This document shows positions 1-7,762 of a stretch of 64,000 nucleotides of DNA, in pieces (the first letter of the stretch is position 1; every line of letters begins with the position of its first letter). The stretch is from assembly GCF_042682525.1 (NCBI RefSeq), contig NZ_JBHUHP010000010.1, positions 124,001 through 188,000 of the forward strand, read 5' to 3'. The stretch is from Blastococcus_B deserti. Its GTDB lineage: Bacteria; Actinomycetota; Actinomycetes; Mycobacteriales; Geodermatophilaceae. Under the pieces are notes generated by a model. That model did no database searches. It was not told the DNA's origin and saw only the letters and a program-made list of their open reading frames with translations. The translations under genes were made by a program, and so were the position numbers.

Positions 1-1020
1 CCGCTGACCCTCGATCACGTCGGTGTAGACGTCGGGCAGCGGGCCGTCGTCACGCACGGACCCCACCAGCACGAACGGCTTCCCGGCCTGCACCATCGCG
101 TGCATCACGCCGCCAGTCAGCACACCCTTCTCCACCGCCGCCCGGATCGAGCCGGCTGCGCGGATGGTGTTGATCGCCCGGATGTGGTGCTCGTGCCCAT
201 GGGGCACGCCCGAACCCTTGGCCAGGTCGACGCCCAGGGACGTGCCGAACAGCGCGGACTCGATGTCGTGCGTGGCCAGCGCATTGCCGGCGAAGAGGAC
301 GTCGACGTACCCCGCGCGGACCAGCCGGACCATGGCCGGCGAGGCGCCGGTGTGCACGACCGCGGGGCCGCCCACCCACAGGATCCGCCGGCCGGCCGCC
401 TTCACCTCGCGCATCCGCTCGGCGATCTGGCGGACCAGCAGGGCCTGCGGCTTCTCGCTCGACACCGCCGAGGACATGAACCCGAAGTCGTCCTCCTCAC
501 CCCGCGGCGCCTGCGGCGGCAGCTCGACCCGGACGCCGTGGGCGCCGCAGACGACGGCGTCGCCGGCCTTCACGTCGCTGACCGGGACGGTGCGCACGGT
601 GACTCGCCCGCCGTCCTCCGTGACCACGAGCCCGCAGTCCATCTCCGGCTGCTGCACGCGGATCCAGTCGCGGTCGAGCCGGACGAGCGTCTCCAGGTTC
701 GTGGTGGAGTAGAAGTCGTCGGGGAAGACGCCGTCGGCCGGGGCCGGCCGCGTCGTCGCCGTCCCGGGGTCGACGGCGTTGGCGCCGTGGATCTGGACCC
801 GCATGAGGATGCGCTCCAGCCGCTCGGCCTCGTCGGCCCGGATCGCGATCAGCGCCCGTGACTCGTCCTCGTGCTCGCGGCCCAGATCGAGGTCCTCGAT
901 CCGGTAGTCCCCGCCGTACTCGAGGACGTCGTCGAGGATGCGGGCCAGGATCCCGGTGTCCATCAGATGGCCGGTCACGGTGACGGTCGCGGAGTGCGCT
1001 GCGGTGCTCACGAGCCGCAC
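1..1020 (-). CDS. TIGR00300 family protein, ornithine cyclodeaminase-type (C-terminus cut by window edge)
   Basis: No stop codon is reached before the left edge, so only the first ~340 residues are visible; the family usually has about 400. The N-terminal part (roughly residues 8-150) fits the LOR/SDH-type domain of this family, with a GHLMDTGIL opening and DFYSTTNLET further on. The second part carries the nucleotide-binding-like run RILWVGGPAVVHTG and the conserved VPHGHEHHIRAINTIR segment. Archaeal and cyanobacterial relatives with this C-terminal module convert ornithine to proline with loss of ammonia, so a role in arginine/ornithine breakdown is the best guess. Start: GTG at 1018-1020, about 14 bases after GGAGG; GTG at 1009-1011 is the alternative. 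The upstream side holds the tandem repeat block. Confidence 0.75.
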   Translation of the reverse strand, partial: MRLVSTAAHSATVTVTGHLMDTGILARILDDVLEYGGDYRIEDLDLGREHEDESRALIAIRADEAERLERILMRVQIHGANAVDPGTATTRPAPADGVFPDDFYSTTNLETLVRLDRDWIRVQQPEMDCGLVVTEDGGRVTVRTVPVSDVKAGDAVVCGAHGVRVELPPQAPRGEEDDFGFMSSAVSSEKPQALLVRQIAERMREVKAAGRRILWVGGPAVVHTGASPAMVRLVRAGYVDVLFAGNALATHDIESALFGTSLGVDLAKGSGVPHGHEHHIRAINTIRAAGSIRAAVEKGVLTGGVMHAMVQAGKPFVLVGSVRDDGPLPDVYTDVIEGQR

Positions 1021-1030
1021 TATGTCATTC

Positions 1031-1305
1031 GTCGTCCTCCGGACGACACCGCCACCAGGAGCCGTCCCCCGGCAGGGTCGAGCCGTTCCGTCGCCGCTGC
1101 GCGGAGCCCTCCGGGCCCCACTCGCGACGACACGACGACACCCCCACCAGGAGCCGTCCCCCGGCAGGGTCGAGCCGTTCCGTCGCCGCTGCGCGGAGCC
1201 CTCCGGGCCCCACTCGCGACGACACCCCCACCAGGAGCCGTCCCCTGGCGGGGTCGAGCCGTTCCGTCCCGCTGCGCGGAGCCCTCCGGGCCCCGCTCGC
1301 GGCTA
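1031..1305. repeat. Three tandem copies of an ~85-92 bp GC-rich repeat
   Basis: The word CACCAGGAGCCG starts at 1053, 1145 and 1229, giving periods of 92 and 84 bp. Each unit continues through GGGTCGAGCCGTTCCGTC and ends near CTCCGGGCCCC followed by CTCGCG. Copies 1 and 2 are almost identical; copy 3 has a few changes. The block opens with a small hairpin, GTCGTCC-TCC-GGACGAC, at 1031-1047. The repeat fills the gap between the genes on either side and reads open in one frame (ending REWGPEGSAQRRRNGS...), but that frame is not expected to be translated. Related copies sit near 8936-9030 and 36625-36667. Confidence 0.9.
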
Positions 1306-1998
1306 CACGACGGCGCCGTCGTCGCCGTCGTCGTCGTCGGAGCGGTCGCGCATGCGGGAGACCAGCATCGCCGCCCCGCCGGCGATCGCCGCGACCCCGA
1401 GGACCAGACCCAGGTCCGCCGAGAGGCTCAGGATCCCGGGAGCGCCCACCAGCAGGACGCCGGCTGCGACGAGGAGCACCGCGTACAGCGACGCCGGCGC
1501 GGGGGCCGGGATCGGGGGAGGGGGTGGGGGTTCGTAGTGCTCGTCCGGCTGGTCGAGCACGGGCAGCTCGTGCGGCGCCGGCGCGGGCACGTCCGCCGGC
1601 CCCTCGACGGCGGTGCGCCCGTTCTCGGCCTCGAACGCCGACACGATCCGCGCCCACTCGGCGTCCTCGTCGAGGTCCCGCGGGATGCCGGCCCGGCCCG
1701 CGCCGGGGCGCGTCGTCCGGACGTCGCCGGGTCCCGGGACGTGCTCGTCGACGACCGAACGGGCCTCGGCCCGGCGGGACCGGTCGACGAAGAGCCGGTC
1801 GGACGGCGGGCTGGGCAGGCTGACCGTCCGCGTGTAGGGCTCCACGTCGGCCGACGGCTCCAGGTAGGCGGCGATGCCCGCGGCGTGCAGCAGGTCGAGC
1901 AGGTGCTCGCCGACGCGGGGGTCGACGTCGCGCAGCGGGCTCCAGAGCGCGGCGTCCAGGCCGTTGTCGCGGCGGCCGCGTCCGCGGCGGGAGGTCAT
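1303..1998 (-). CDS. Hypothetical actinobacterial membrane protein with C-terminal transmembrane hairpin
   Basis: 231 residues, function not recognised. The N-terminal ~60 residues (WSPLRDVDPRVGEHLLDLLHAA...) look like a small soluble domain. An acidic, proline-rich middle ends in a run of eight prolines broken by one isoleucine. Two hydrophobic helices follow near the C-terminus (LYAVLLVAAGVLLVGAPGI and LGLVLGVAAIAGGAAMLVS), then a DDDDGDDG tail. The start ATG overlaps the stop of the upstream esterase by four bases (ATGA), so the two are translationally coupled. A membrane-anchored accessory of the esterase is possible but not shown. Confidence 0.75.
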   Translation of the reverse strand: MTSRRGRGRRDNGLDAALWSPLRDVDPRVGEHLLDLLHAAGIAAYLEPSADVEPYTRTVSLPSPPSDRLFVDRSRRAEARSVVDEHVPGPGDVRTTRPGAGRAGIPRDLDEDAEWARIVSAFEAENGRTAVEGPADVPAPAPHELPVLDQPDEHYEPPPPPPIPAPAPASLYAVLLVAAGVLLVGAPGILSLSADLGLVLGVAAIAGGAAMLVSRMRDRSDDDDGDDGAVV

Positions 1999-2822
1999 CG
2001 CGTCTCCGCGGCGGGGATCTCCGTGCCCGGGCTCCGGCCGGCCGCCGTGCGCTCACGGATCCACTCCACGGACCGGGCGAAGATCCGCGGGGCGTCGTTG
2101 TCCAGCGTGGCGACGTGGTAGCTGTCCTCGAGCAGGACCTCGCTCGTGTCGGTGCTGCTGACGCCCGCCAGGAGGATGGTGCTGTTGACCGGCTCGACGA
2201 CGTGGTCCTCGACGCTGTGGAAGACGATGACCGGAGCGGTGACCCGCGCCAGGTCGGCACGGGTGGCCGCCCAGAGCGAGCGGACCTGCATCATCGCCCG
2301 GGTCGGCAGCTTGGGATAGGCCAGCTCGGTGACGCCGGGCTTCTTGATGTCGCTGGCGATGGGGGCCCAGCTGCCGGTCAGCCGGGAGAGCATGGGCAGC
2401 AGCTTGGCGTCCAGGCGCTGGGTGAGCAGGGCCGGGTTGACCAGCAGCAGGCCCGCGACGTCGTCGGGACGGACCTCCGCCAGCCGGGTCGCGAGCGTGC
2501 CGCCCAGCGACAGGCCCGCGACGAACACCCGGTCGCACCGCGCGGCGAGCTCGCCGAAGGCGTCGCCGACCGTCGTCGTCCACTGGTCGTGGGTGCTGGC
2601 GTTGCAGTCCTGCCAGCGGGTGCCGTGGCCGGGCAGGAGCGGGCACCGGACGGCGAACCCCTCGGCGGCCAGGTGCTCGCCCCACGGCCGCATGCTCATG
2701 GGAGTGCCGGTGAAGCCGTGCACCAGGAGGACCCCGGTCCGGCCGTCTGGGCCGTCGCCGCCCGGGAAGGCGAACGGCTCCGCGCCGGGCATCACGGCAT
2801 CGGGCGCGGTCGGTCCAGACAC
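1995..2822 (-). CDS. Alpha/beta-hydrolase, carboxylesterase (Est30-like)
   Basis: 275 residues. The oxyanion region is LLVHGFTGTP (about residue 30), the nucleophile elbow is GLSLGG (serine near residue 100), the acid Asp lies in SVEDHVV and the His in DSYHVATLD near the C-terminus. This is the layout of the small bacterial carboxylesterase / monoacylglycerol lipase group, a cytoplasmic serine hydrolase of short acyl esters; the natural substrate is unknown. Start GTG at 2820-2822 was chosen because GAGGAGG lies 7 bases upstream; the frame is open further upstream but without family similarity. It is divergent from the PlsC acyltransferase, with about 126 bp for promoters. The downstream membrane protein overlaps by four bases. 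Confidence 0.85.
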   Translation of the reverse strand: MSGPTAPDAVMPGAEPFAFPGGDGPDGRTGVLLVHGFTGTPMSMRPWGEHLAAEGFAVRCPLLPGHGTRWQDCNASTHDQWTTTVGDAFGELAARCDRVFVAGLSLGGTLATRLAEVRPDDVAGLLLVNPALLTQRLDAKLLPMLSRLTGSWAPIASDIKKPGVTELAYPKLPTRAMMQVRSLWAATRADLARVTAPVIVFHSVEDHVVEPVNSTILLAGVSSTDTSEVLLEDSYHVATLDNDAPRIFARSVEWIRERTAAGRSPGTEIPAAETR

Positions 2823-2948
2823 GGGTGGTCCTCCTCGGCGTGCGGCGGCGGTGCCGACCGGCAGGGAAGTGCGGCGGAACACGTCACACCTGCGGCCGAT
2901 TGTGAATCGGTCGCGCGGCTCCTTAGTCTGGCAGCTCACGAGGGAGGC

Positions 2949-3710
2949 GTGTTGTTCTACTGGTTCCTCAAGTTCGTCGCGATCGGCCCGGTGGTCCGCG
3001 CGATCTTCCGCCCTCGTGCGGAAGGCACGGAGCACGTGCCCGCGACGGGTTGCGCGATCCTGGCGAGCAACCACCTCTCCGCCGCTGACTGGATCTTCAT
3101 GCCCCTGTCGCTGAAGCGGCGGGTCACCTTCCTCGCCAAGGCCGAGTACTTCACCGGCACGGGCATCAAGGGCGCGGCGCAGCGGGCGTTCTTCTCGGCT
3201 GCCGGTCAGGTGCCGATCGACCGGTCCAGCGCCTCCGCGGCCGAGAACGCCATCCAGACCGGCCTGCGCATCCTCCGCGAGGGGAAGCTGCTGGGCATCT
3301 ACCCGGAGGGCACGCGCTCGCCGGACGGGCGCCTCTACCGGGGCAAGACCGGCGTGGCCCGCATGGCGCTCGAGACCGGCGCCCCGGTCGTGCCCGTGGC
3401 GATGATCTACGGCAAGCGGAAGCTGCCCTTCGGCATGGGCATCATGCGCGTGCGGGTGAGGTTCGGCGCGCCGCTGGACTTCTCGCGCTACGAGGGCATG
3501 TCGGGAGACCGGTTCGTCGAGCGGTCGATCACCGACGAGATCATGTACGAGATCATGACGCTGTCGGGCCAGGAGTACGTCGACGTCTACGGCGCGACGG
3601 TGAAGAAGTCGATGGACGCCACGGGCAAGAGCGCCCCCGAGGTCGTGTCCCGCCTGCAGCCGCCCGTCGACGAGTCCGGTGACCGGCTGCCCGACACCCT
3701 CGCCAGCTGA
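2949..3710 (+). CDS. 1-acylglycerol-3-phosphate O-acyltransferase, PlsC family
   Basis: 253 residues. The H-X4-D catalytic motif is in NHLSAADW (about residue 40) and the substrate-binding motif is YPEGTRSPDG (about residue 118), as in lysophosphatidic acid acyltransferases. It would add the second acyl chain during phospholipid synthesis at the inner face of the membrane. A PlsC protein also lies in the matching mycobacterial neighbourhood (Rv2182c), which supports orthology. Start GTG at 2949 follows GAGGGAGG very closely; TTG at 2952 gives better spacing and cannot be excluded. A strong hairpin follows the stop. Confidence 0.9.
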   Translation: MLFYWFLKFVAIGPVVRAIFRPRAEGTEHVPATGCAILASNHLSAADWIFMPLSLKRRVTFLAKAEYFTGTGIKGAAQRAFFSAAGQVPIDRSSASAAENAIQTGLRILREGKLLGIYPEGTRSPDGRLYRGKTGVARMALETGAPVVPVAMIYGKRKLPFGMGIMRVRVRFGAPLDFSRYEGMSGDRFVERSITDEIMYEIMTLSGQEYVDVYGATVKKSMDATGKSAPEVVSRLQPPVDESGDRLPDTLAS

Positions 3711-3747
3711 CCCGGCGCCCCGCTTTCCGTACCGGAAGCTGAGGAGA

Positions 3748-3781
3748 CCTGACCCGCTTTCGGTACCGGGAGCGGGTCAGG
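3748..3781. terminator. Bidirectional hairpin between convergent plsC-like and tetR genes
   Basis: An 11-bp perfect stem, CCTGACCCGCT (3748-3758) with AGCGGGTCAGG (3771-3781), and a 12-base loop. No U-tract follows, as is usual in GC-rich actinobacteria. The stem includes the stop codon of the TetR gene. A weaker hairpin (GCTTTCCG with CGGAAGC) lies just before it at 3722-3739. Confidence 0.75.
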
Positions 3782-4364
3782 GGGCCGTCAGGCGGGCGAG
3801 GACGTCGCGGAGCAGGGCCAGCAGTTCTGCACGGCTCATGGTCGGCTCCTGCACCCAGTGGCCGACCAAGTCCTCGGTGAAGGCGAACCAGGCGAGCACC
3901 AGCTGCCGCCGGCGCGCGTCGTCGGGCAGGTCGAGGGCCGACAGCGCCACCTCGACCAGCCGCCCGCGGGTCTCCTCGTAGATCTCCGACACCCACGGGT
4001 CCCCGCCGGCGGCACCGCGGACGAACGCCAGGTGGCTCTCCCGGTAGGTCTCCACCCATCCGACGTAGCGGTCGAGCATGCCGCTGATCTGCTGCTCCGG
4101 TGCCGTGCCCGGCGCCGGGATCAGGTGATCCCACAGCAGGTCGGCCGCGGCACGCGTGACGGCGGTGTAGTAGTCGCGCTTCGACGGGAAGTAGTGGAAG
4201 AGCAGGCTGCGGCTGATGCCCGCCCGCCGGGCCACCTCGTCGATGGTGAGTTCCTGGACCGGCGTGGTGGGCAGCAGCTCCAGCCCGATCCGGACCAGTT
4301 GCGCGCGCCGGTCACCGGCCGAGCGGCGCATGCGGGCCGGCTCGGCGGCGGGCGATGCGGTCAC
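3777..4364 (-). CDS. TetR family transcriptional regulator
   Basis: 195 residues. The N-terminal helix-turn-helix spans about residues 20-65 (LTIDEVARRAGISRSLLFHYFPSK). The ligand-binding C-terminal domain is divergent. The gene is third in an operon with the flavin monooxygenase and hydrolase. Two TTGAGC...GCTCAA palindromes sit in the operon promoter, so it very probably represses its own operon and is released by a ketone or ester inducer; this last part is inference. Start GTG at 4362-4364 lies 16 bases after the hydrolase stop. Confidence 0.9.
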   Translation of the reverse strand: MTASPAAEPARMRRSAGDRRAQLVRIGLELLPTTPVQELTIDEVARRAGISRSLLFHYFPSKRDYYTAVTRAAADLLWDHLIPAPGTAPEQQISGMLDRYVGWVETYRESHLAFVRGAAGGDPWVSEIYEETRGRLVEVALSALDLPDDARRRQLVLAWFAFTEDLVGHWVQEPTMSRAELLALLRDVLARLTAP

Positions 4365-4380
4365 GCCGCCGATCGTCCCC

Positions 4381-5331
4381 TCACGCGGCGGCCCGGTGGG
4401 CGGTCGCCGCTGCGAGGAGGCGCTCGATCGCGTCGGTGACCGGTCTCGGACGCTCCTGCGTCAGCATGTGCCCGCTGCGCTCCACCAGGTGCAGCCGGGC
4501 GTCGGGGAGCGCCTCGGCCAGGTGCCGGCTGTGCCGCTGCGGGGTCAGCTTGTCGCTGTCGCCGACCAGGATCTCGACGGGCACGCGGCGCAGGGCGTGC
4601 AGCTCCGCGCGCTTGTCGTGCGCCCCCAGTGCCGGGTAGAAGGCGGCGAACGCCCGCACCGTGGACGCGTGCATGATCTCGGCGCCGGCGAGCACCATCT
4701 CGTCGGTGGCGTCGGCGCCGTACAGCAGCTCGCGGACCAGCTCCCGGTGACGCGGGTGGGACGGCGGCAGCAGCTGCCGCATCCGCTCGAGGGCCCGGGC
4801 CGCGCCGAGGGCGACGGTGACCATGCCCGGGGCCAGCTTCAGTTGCAGCCTCTCGGCGACCGTCTCCCCTGCGGGGGCGAGGTCGCCCGCGGACGTCGAC
4901 ACCAGCGCGACCCCGCGGACCCGGTCGCCGAACAGCTCCGGTCGGGCGGCGGCCAGGCACATGATCGTCATACCGCCCATCGAGTGCCCGGCCAGCACCA
5001 CGGGGCCGGTCGGCGCCAGCTCATCCAGCAGCGCACCCAGGTCGTCGCCGAGCTGGTCGATGGTCAGGTCCGACACGTCGTCGGCGTACCGGCCCCAGGT
5101 CGAGCGGCCATGCCCCCGCTGGTCGTAGCGGATCAACCGGAGCCCCCCTCCGGCGATCCGCGGCGCCAGGAGCTCGGCGACGTCGTCCCAGGCCGCCTGG
5201 GCGAGGGTCCAGCCGTGCGCGAGAACCAGGGTGACGGGTGCCTCGTCGGAGCCGTCGACGACGGCGTGCAGCAGCGCGCCGTCCGGCGTGCGGACGGCGG
5301 CGACGCGGCGCAGCACGGTGGCGGCGCTCAT
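4381..5331 (-). CDS. Alpha/beta-fold hydrolase (esterase/lactonase-like)
   Basis: About 316 residues. Motifs are VLAHGWTLAQ (oxyanion region), YDQRGHGRS, GHSMGGMT (nucleophile Ser), VGDSDKLTP (acid) and ERSGHML (His). The gene overlaps the end of the monooxygenase gene by four bases (ATGA). In such pairs a Baeyer-Villiger type enzyme turns a ketone into an ester or lactone and the hydrolase opens it, so that is the likely role here. The longer open frame upstream of the ATG at 5329-5331 lies inside the monooxygenase gene and was not used. Confidence 0.85.
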   Translation of the reverse strand: MSAATVLRRVAAVRTPDGALLHAVVDGSDEAPVTLVLAHGWTLAQAAWDDVAELLAPRIAGGGLRLIRYDQRGHGRSTWGRYADDVSDLTIDQLGDDLGALLDELAPTGPVVLAGHSMGGMTIMCLAAARPELFGDRVRGVALVSTSAGDLAPAGETVAERLQLKLAPGMVTVALGAARALERMRQLLPPSHPRHRELVRELLYGADATDEMVLAGAEIMHASTVRAFAAFYPALGAHDKRAELHALRRVPVEILVGDSDKLTPQRHSRHLAEALPDARLHLVERSGHMLTQERPRPVTDAIERLLAAATAHRAAA

Positions 5332-6860
5332 GCCGCCACCTTCGTGCGGTCGGCCGCGGACGCGGGGATGCCGACGTAGTTCTCCCGGTCCAGCTTCCGC
5401 GTCAGCCTGCGGAACCGGAACGTGAAGTCGGGCCACAGCGTCGTGTTGTGCCCGTGCTCGTCGAGGTACCAGCTGGCGCAGCCGCCGCCGAGCCAGACGG
5501 TGCCCTTCGACTTCTCCGCGATCAGCTCCCGGTAGGCCTGCTGGGCCTGCGGCGTGGTCTCCAGCACGGCCAGGCCCTCGGCGTCCATGGTGCGCAGGGC
5601 GTCGTCGACGTAGGCCACCTGCGACTCGATCATGTAGACCATCGAGGTGTGCCCGACGCCGACGTTGGGCCCGACCAGCAGGAAGAGGTTCGGGAATCCG
5701 GCGACGGCAGAGCTGCGGTTGCTCACCATGCCGCCGGACCAGACGTCGGCCAGGCTGCGCCCGTCCCGGCCGCAGATCTTCTCCGCGATCGGAAGGTCCG
5801 TGACGTGGAAGCCGGTGGCCAGCACGATCGTGTCGGTGGGCCGCTCGACGCCGTCCCGGGTCACGATCGAGTGCGGCCGGATCTCGGCGATACCGGCGAT
5901 CACCAGCTCCGCATTGGGCGCCGCGACCGCCGGGAAGTAGTCGTTGCTGATGAGGATCCGTTTGCAGCCGATCGTGTAGTCCGGTGTCAGGGCGGCCCGG
6001 AGCTTGGGGTCACGGACCTGGCGTCGCAGGTGGGCCTTCGCTAGCGTGGCCACCGGCCTCAGGAACCGCGGCCGCTTGGCCATGCCGATGACCAGGCACT
6101 CGCGGAGCAGGTAGAGAAGGGCCCGGATGCCCTTCTGCAGTCCGGGCACGAACCGGTACAGCCGGCGCATCCACGGCTTGACCGGGTGGTCGGTGCGGGG
6201 GATGACCCAGGCGGGCGTGCGCTGGTAGACCGCGATGCTGCCCACGATCGGCTGGATCGCGGGGACGATCTGGATCGCCGAGGCGCCGGTGCCGATGACG
6301 GCGACCCGTTCCCCGGTGAGGTCGTGGGAGGAGTTCCAGCGCGCCGAGTGCATGACCGTGCCGGCGAAGGTCTCCAGCCCGGGGATGTCGGGGAAGGCCG
6401 GGTCGGCCAGCGCGCCGGCGGCGGAGATCAGGACACGGGCCCGGAAGTCGCCGGCGGTGGTGGAGACCAGCCACCGCTGCGCGGCGTCGTCCCACCGGGC
6501 GGAGGTGACGTCGGCGCCGAAGACGCAGTGCCGGCGGATGCCGAATCGGTCCGCGGTCCGCTGCAGGTACGCCTGGATCTCCGGCTGCTGCGAGTAGGAG
6601 CGCCCCCAGTCGGGGTTCGGCGCGAAGGAGAAGGAGTAGAGGTTCGACTGCACGTCGCACGCCGCGCCGGGATAGGTGTTGTCCCGCCACGTCCCGCCGA
6701 CGTCGGCGGCCCGCTCCAGGACGACGAAGTCGCTCTCCCCGCGCCGCTCGAGCGCGCTCGCCATGCCGAGGCCGGCGAAGCCCGATCCGATGATCGCCAC
6801 CCGGACCTCGTGGACGGTGCGCGTGGCCGGCGCGGCGGGCGCGGTCTGTGTCGTGGTCAC
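5328..6860 (-). CDS. FAD-dependent monooxygenase, Baeyer-Villiger / flavin-containing type
   Basis: 510 residues. The FAD Rossmann motif is IIGSGFAGLGMASAL near the N-terminus, followed by VGGTWRDNTYPGAACD, a GTWR-type segment shared by flavin monooxygenases. The NADPH-binding motif is VIGTGASAIQIVPAI, and ATGFHVTD is the late ATG motif. The strict Baeyer-Villiger fingerprint FXGXXXHXXXW is seen as FAGTVMHSARW, which favours oxygen insertion into ketones. GTG at 6858-6860 was chosen: GAAGGAG lies 8 bases upstream, and the ATG at 6893 lies inside the operator. First gene of the operon with hydrolase and TetR. Confidence 0.92.
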   Translation of the reverse strand: MTTTQTAPAAPATRTVHEVRVAIIGSGFAGLGMASALERRGESDFVVLERAADVGGTWRDNTYPGAACDVQSNLYSFSFAPNPDWGRSYSQQPEIQAYLQRTADRFGIRRHCVFGADVTSARWDDAAQRWLVSTTAGDFRARVLISAAGALADPAFPDIPGLETFAGTVMHSARWNSSHDLTGERVAVIGTGASAIQIVPAIQPIVGSIAVYQRTPAWVIPRTDHPVKPWMRRLYRFVPGLQKGIRALLYLLRECLVIGMAKRPRFLRPVATLAKAHLRRQVRDPKLRAALTPDYTIGCKRILISNDYFPAVAAPNAELVIAGIAEIRPHSIVTRDGVERPTDTIVLATGFHVTDLPIAEKICGRDGRSLADVWSGGMVSNRSSAVAGFPNLFLLVGPNVGVGHTSMVYMIESQVAYVDDALRTMDAEGLAVLETTPQAQQAYRELIAEKSKGTVWLGGGCASWYLDEHGHNTTLWPDFTFRFRRLTRKLDRENYVGIPASAADRTKVAA

Positions 6861-6885
6861 CGATCGGGCTCCTTCGCTCGGTTTC

Positions 6886-6931
6886 TTGAGCAACGCTCAA
6901 CAAACTACAACCGCTGTCGAGCAGTGCTCAA
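6886..6931 (-). promoter_or_regulatory. Two TetR-type operators in the monooxygenase promoter
   Basis: Two near-identical palindromes: TTGAGCAACGCTCAA at 6886-6900 (perfect around the centre) and TCGAGCAGTGCTCAA at 6917-6931 (one mismatch). Centres are 31 bp apart, about three helical turns, so two dimers would bind the same DNA face. The proximal site ends 26 bases before the start codon. The local AT-richness contrasts with its surroundings. The obvious binder is the TetR protein at 3777-4364. Confidence 0.8.
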
Positions 6932-6959
6932 TCTGAGATCGCCGAACTCCCATGGCCCG

Positions 6960-7080
6960 CGCCGGCGTCAGCCCCGCACGTCCTCGTCCGGGAAGTCCCT
7001 CCGCATCACCGGCGCGGCCCGCGGGACCGGCGCCGAGCTCGCCCGCCGCGCCGCCGCGCGGGCGCCCGGGTCCCGAAGGT
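6960..7080 (+). pseudogene. Remnant of a short-chain dehydrogenase N-terminus
   Basis: In the frame running through 6990 the DNA reads GKSLRITGAARGTGAELARR, which matches the first strand and the TGXXXGXG cofactor loop of short-chain dehydrogenases. Similarity stops after about 30 codons and no substrate-binding part or YXXXK motif follows. No start codon or ribosome binding site is evident. Short-chain dehydrogenases often accompany monooxygenase/hydrolase operons like the one beside it, so this is probably what is left of a lost partner gene. Confidence 0.5.
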
Positions 7081-7105
7081 CGGCCTCGAGCACCGCTGAC
7101 CCGGA

Positions 7106-7762
7106 TCAGCGGCCGTCGCCGGTGACCAGGCCGTGCTCGTACGCGTGCACCACCGCCTGCACCCGGTCGCGCAGGCCCAGCTTGGCCAGCAGGCGCGCCA
7201 CGTGTGTCTTCACCGTCGTCCGGCTGACGAACAACTCGGTGGCGATCTCGTCGTTGGTCAGCCCGCGGGCCACCAGCCGGAGCACCTCCAGCTCGCGCGC
7301 GGTCAGCCGCTCGTGGGCACCTCGCCTGGCCGGCGCCGGCCGCCGGGCGAACTCCTCGATGACCCGCCGGGTCACCGAGGGGGCGAGCAGTGCCTCGCCG
7401 GCCGCGACCAGCCGCACGGCGGTGACGAGCTCCTCGGGAGGCGCGTCCTTGAGCAGGAAGCCGCTCGCCCCGGCCCGCAGCGCGTCGAAGACGTACTCGT
7501 CCAGGTCGAAGGTCGTGAGCATCAGGGCGCGGGTCGGTGCGCCCGAGGCGACGATCCGGCGCACCGCGGCGATCCCGTCCAGCCGCGGCATGCGGATGTC
7601 CATGAGGACGACGTCCGGCCGCAGGCGCTGCACGGCCGCAGCCGCCGTCTCCCCGTCGGCGGCCTCTCCGACGATGGCCAGGTCCGGCTCTCCCTCCAGG
7701 ATCAGCCGCAGCCCGTAGCGCATGACTGCCTGGTCATCGGCCAGGAGCACCCGGATGGTCAC
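7106..7762 (-). CDS. NarL/LuxR-type response regulator
   Basis: 218 residues. The receiver domain occupies about residues 1-120, with the phosphoacceptor Asp in VVLMDIRMPRLDG, the acidic pair in LLADDQ and the Lys in FLLKDAPPEEL. The LuxR helix-turn-helix is at the C-terminus (LTARELEVLRLVARG...TVKTHVARLL). Start GTG overlaps the sensor kinase stop by four bases, so the pair is made together. The target genes are not evident; the divergent lipoprotein gene beyond the kinase is one candidate. Confidence 0.92.
   Translation of the reverse strand: MTIRVLLADDQAVMRYGLRLILEGEPDLAIVGEAADGETAAAAVQRLRPDVVLMDIRMPRLDGIAAVRRIVASGAPTRALMLTTFDLDEYVFDALRAGASGFLLKDAPPEELVTAVRLVAAGEALLAPSVTRRVIEEFARRPAPARRGAHERLTARELEVLRLVARGLTNDEIATELFVSRTTVKTHVARLLAKLGLRDRVQAVVHAYEHGLVTGDGR

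Noticed and set aside
1031..1305. Possible CRISPR array
   Set aside because: Units are 84-92 bp, directly joined and without unique spacers; no cas genes nearby.
1025..2260. Long antisense-frame ORF through the tandem repeat and membrane protein gene
   Set aside because: Arg/Ala/Pro-rich shadow frame; the real gene in the region is the membrane protein in another frame, and the tail is repeat DNA.
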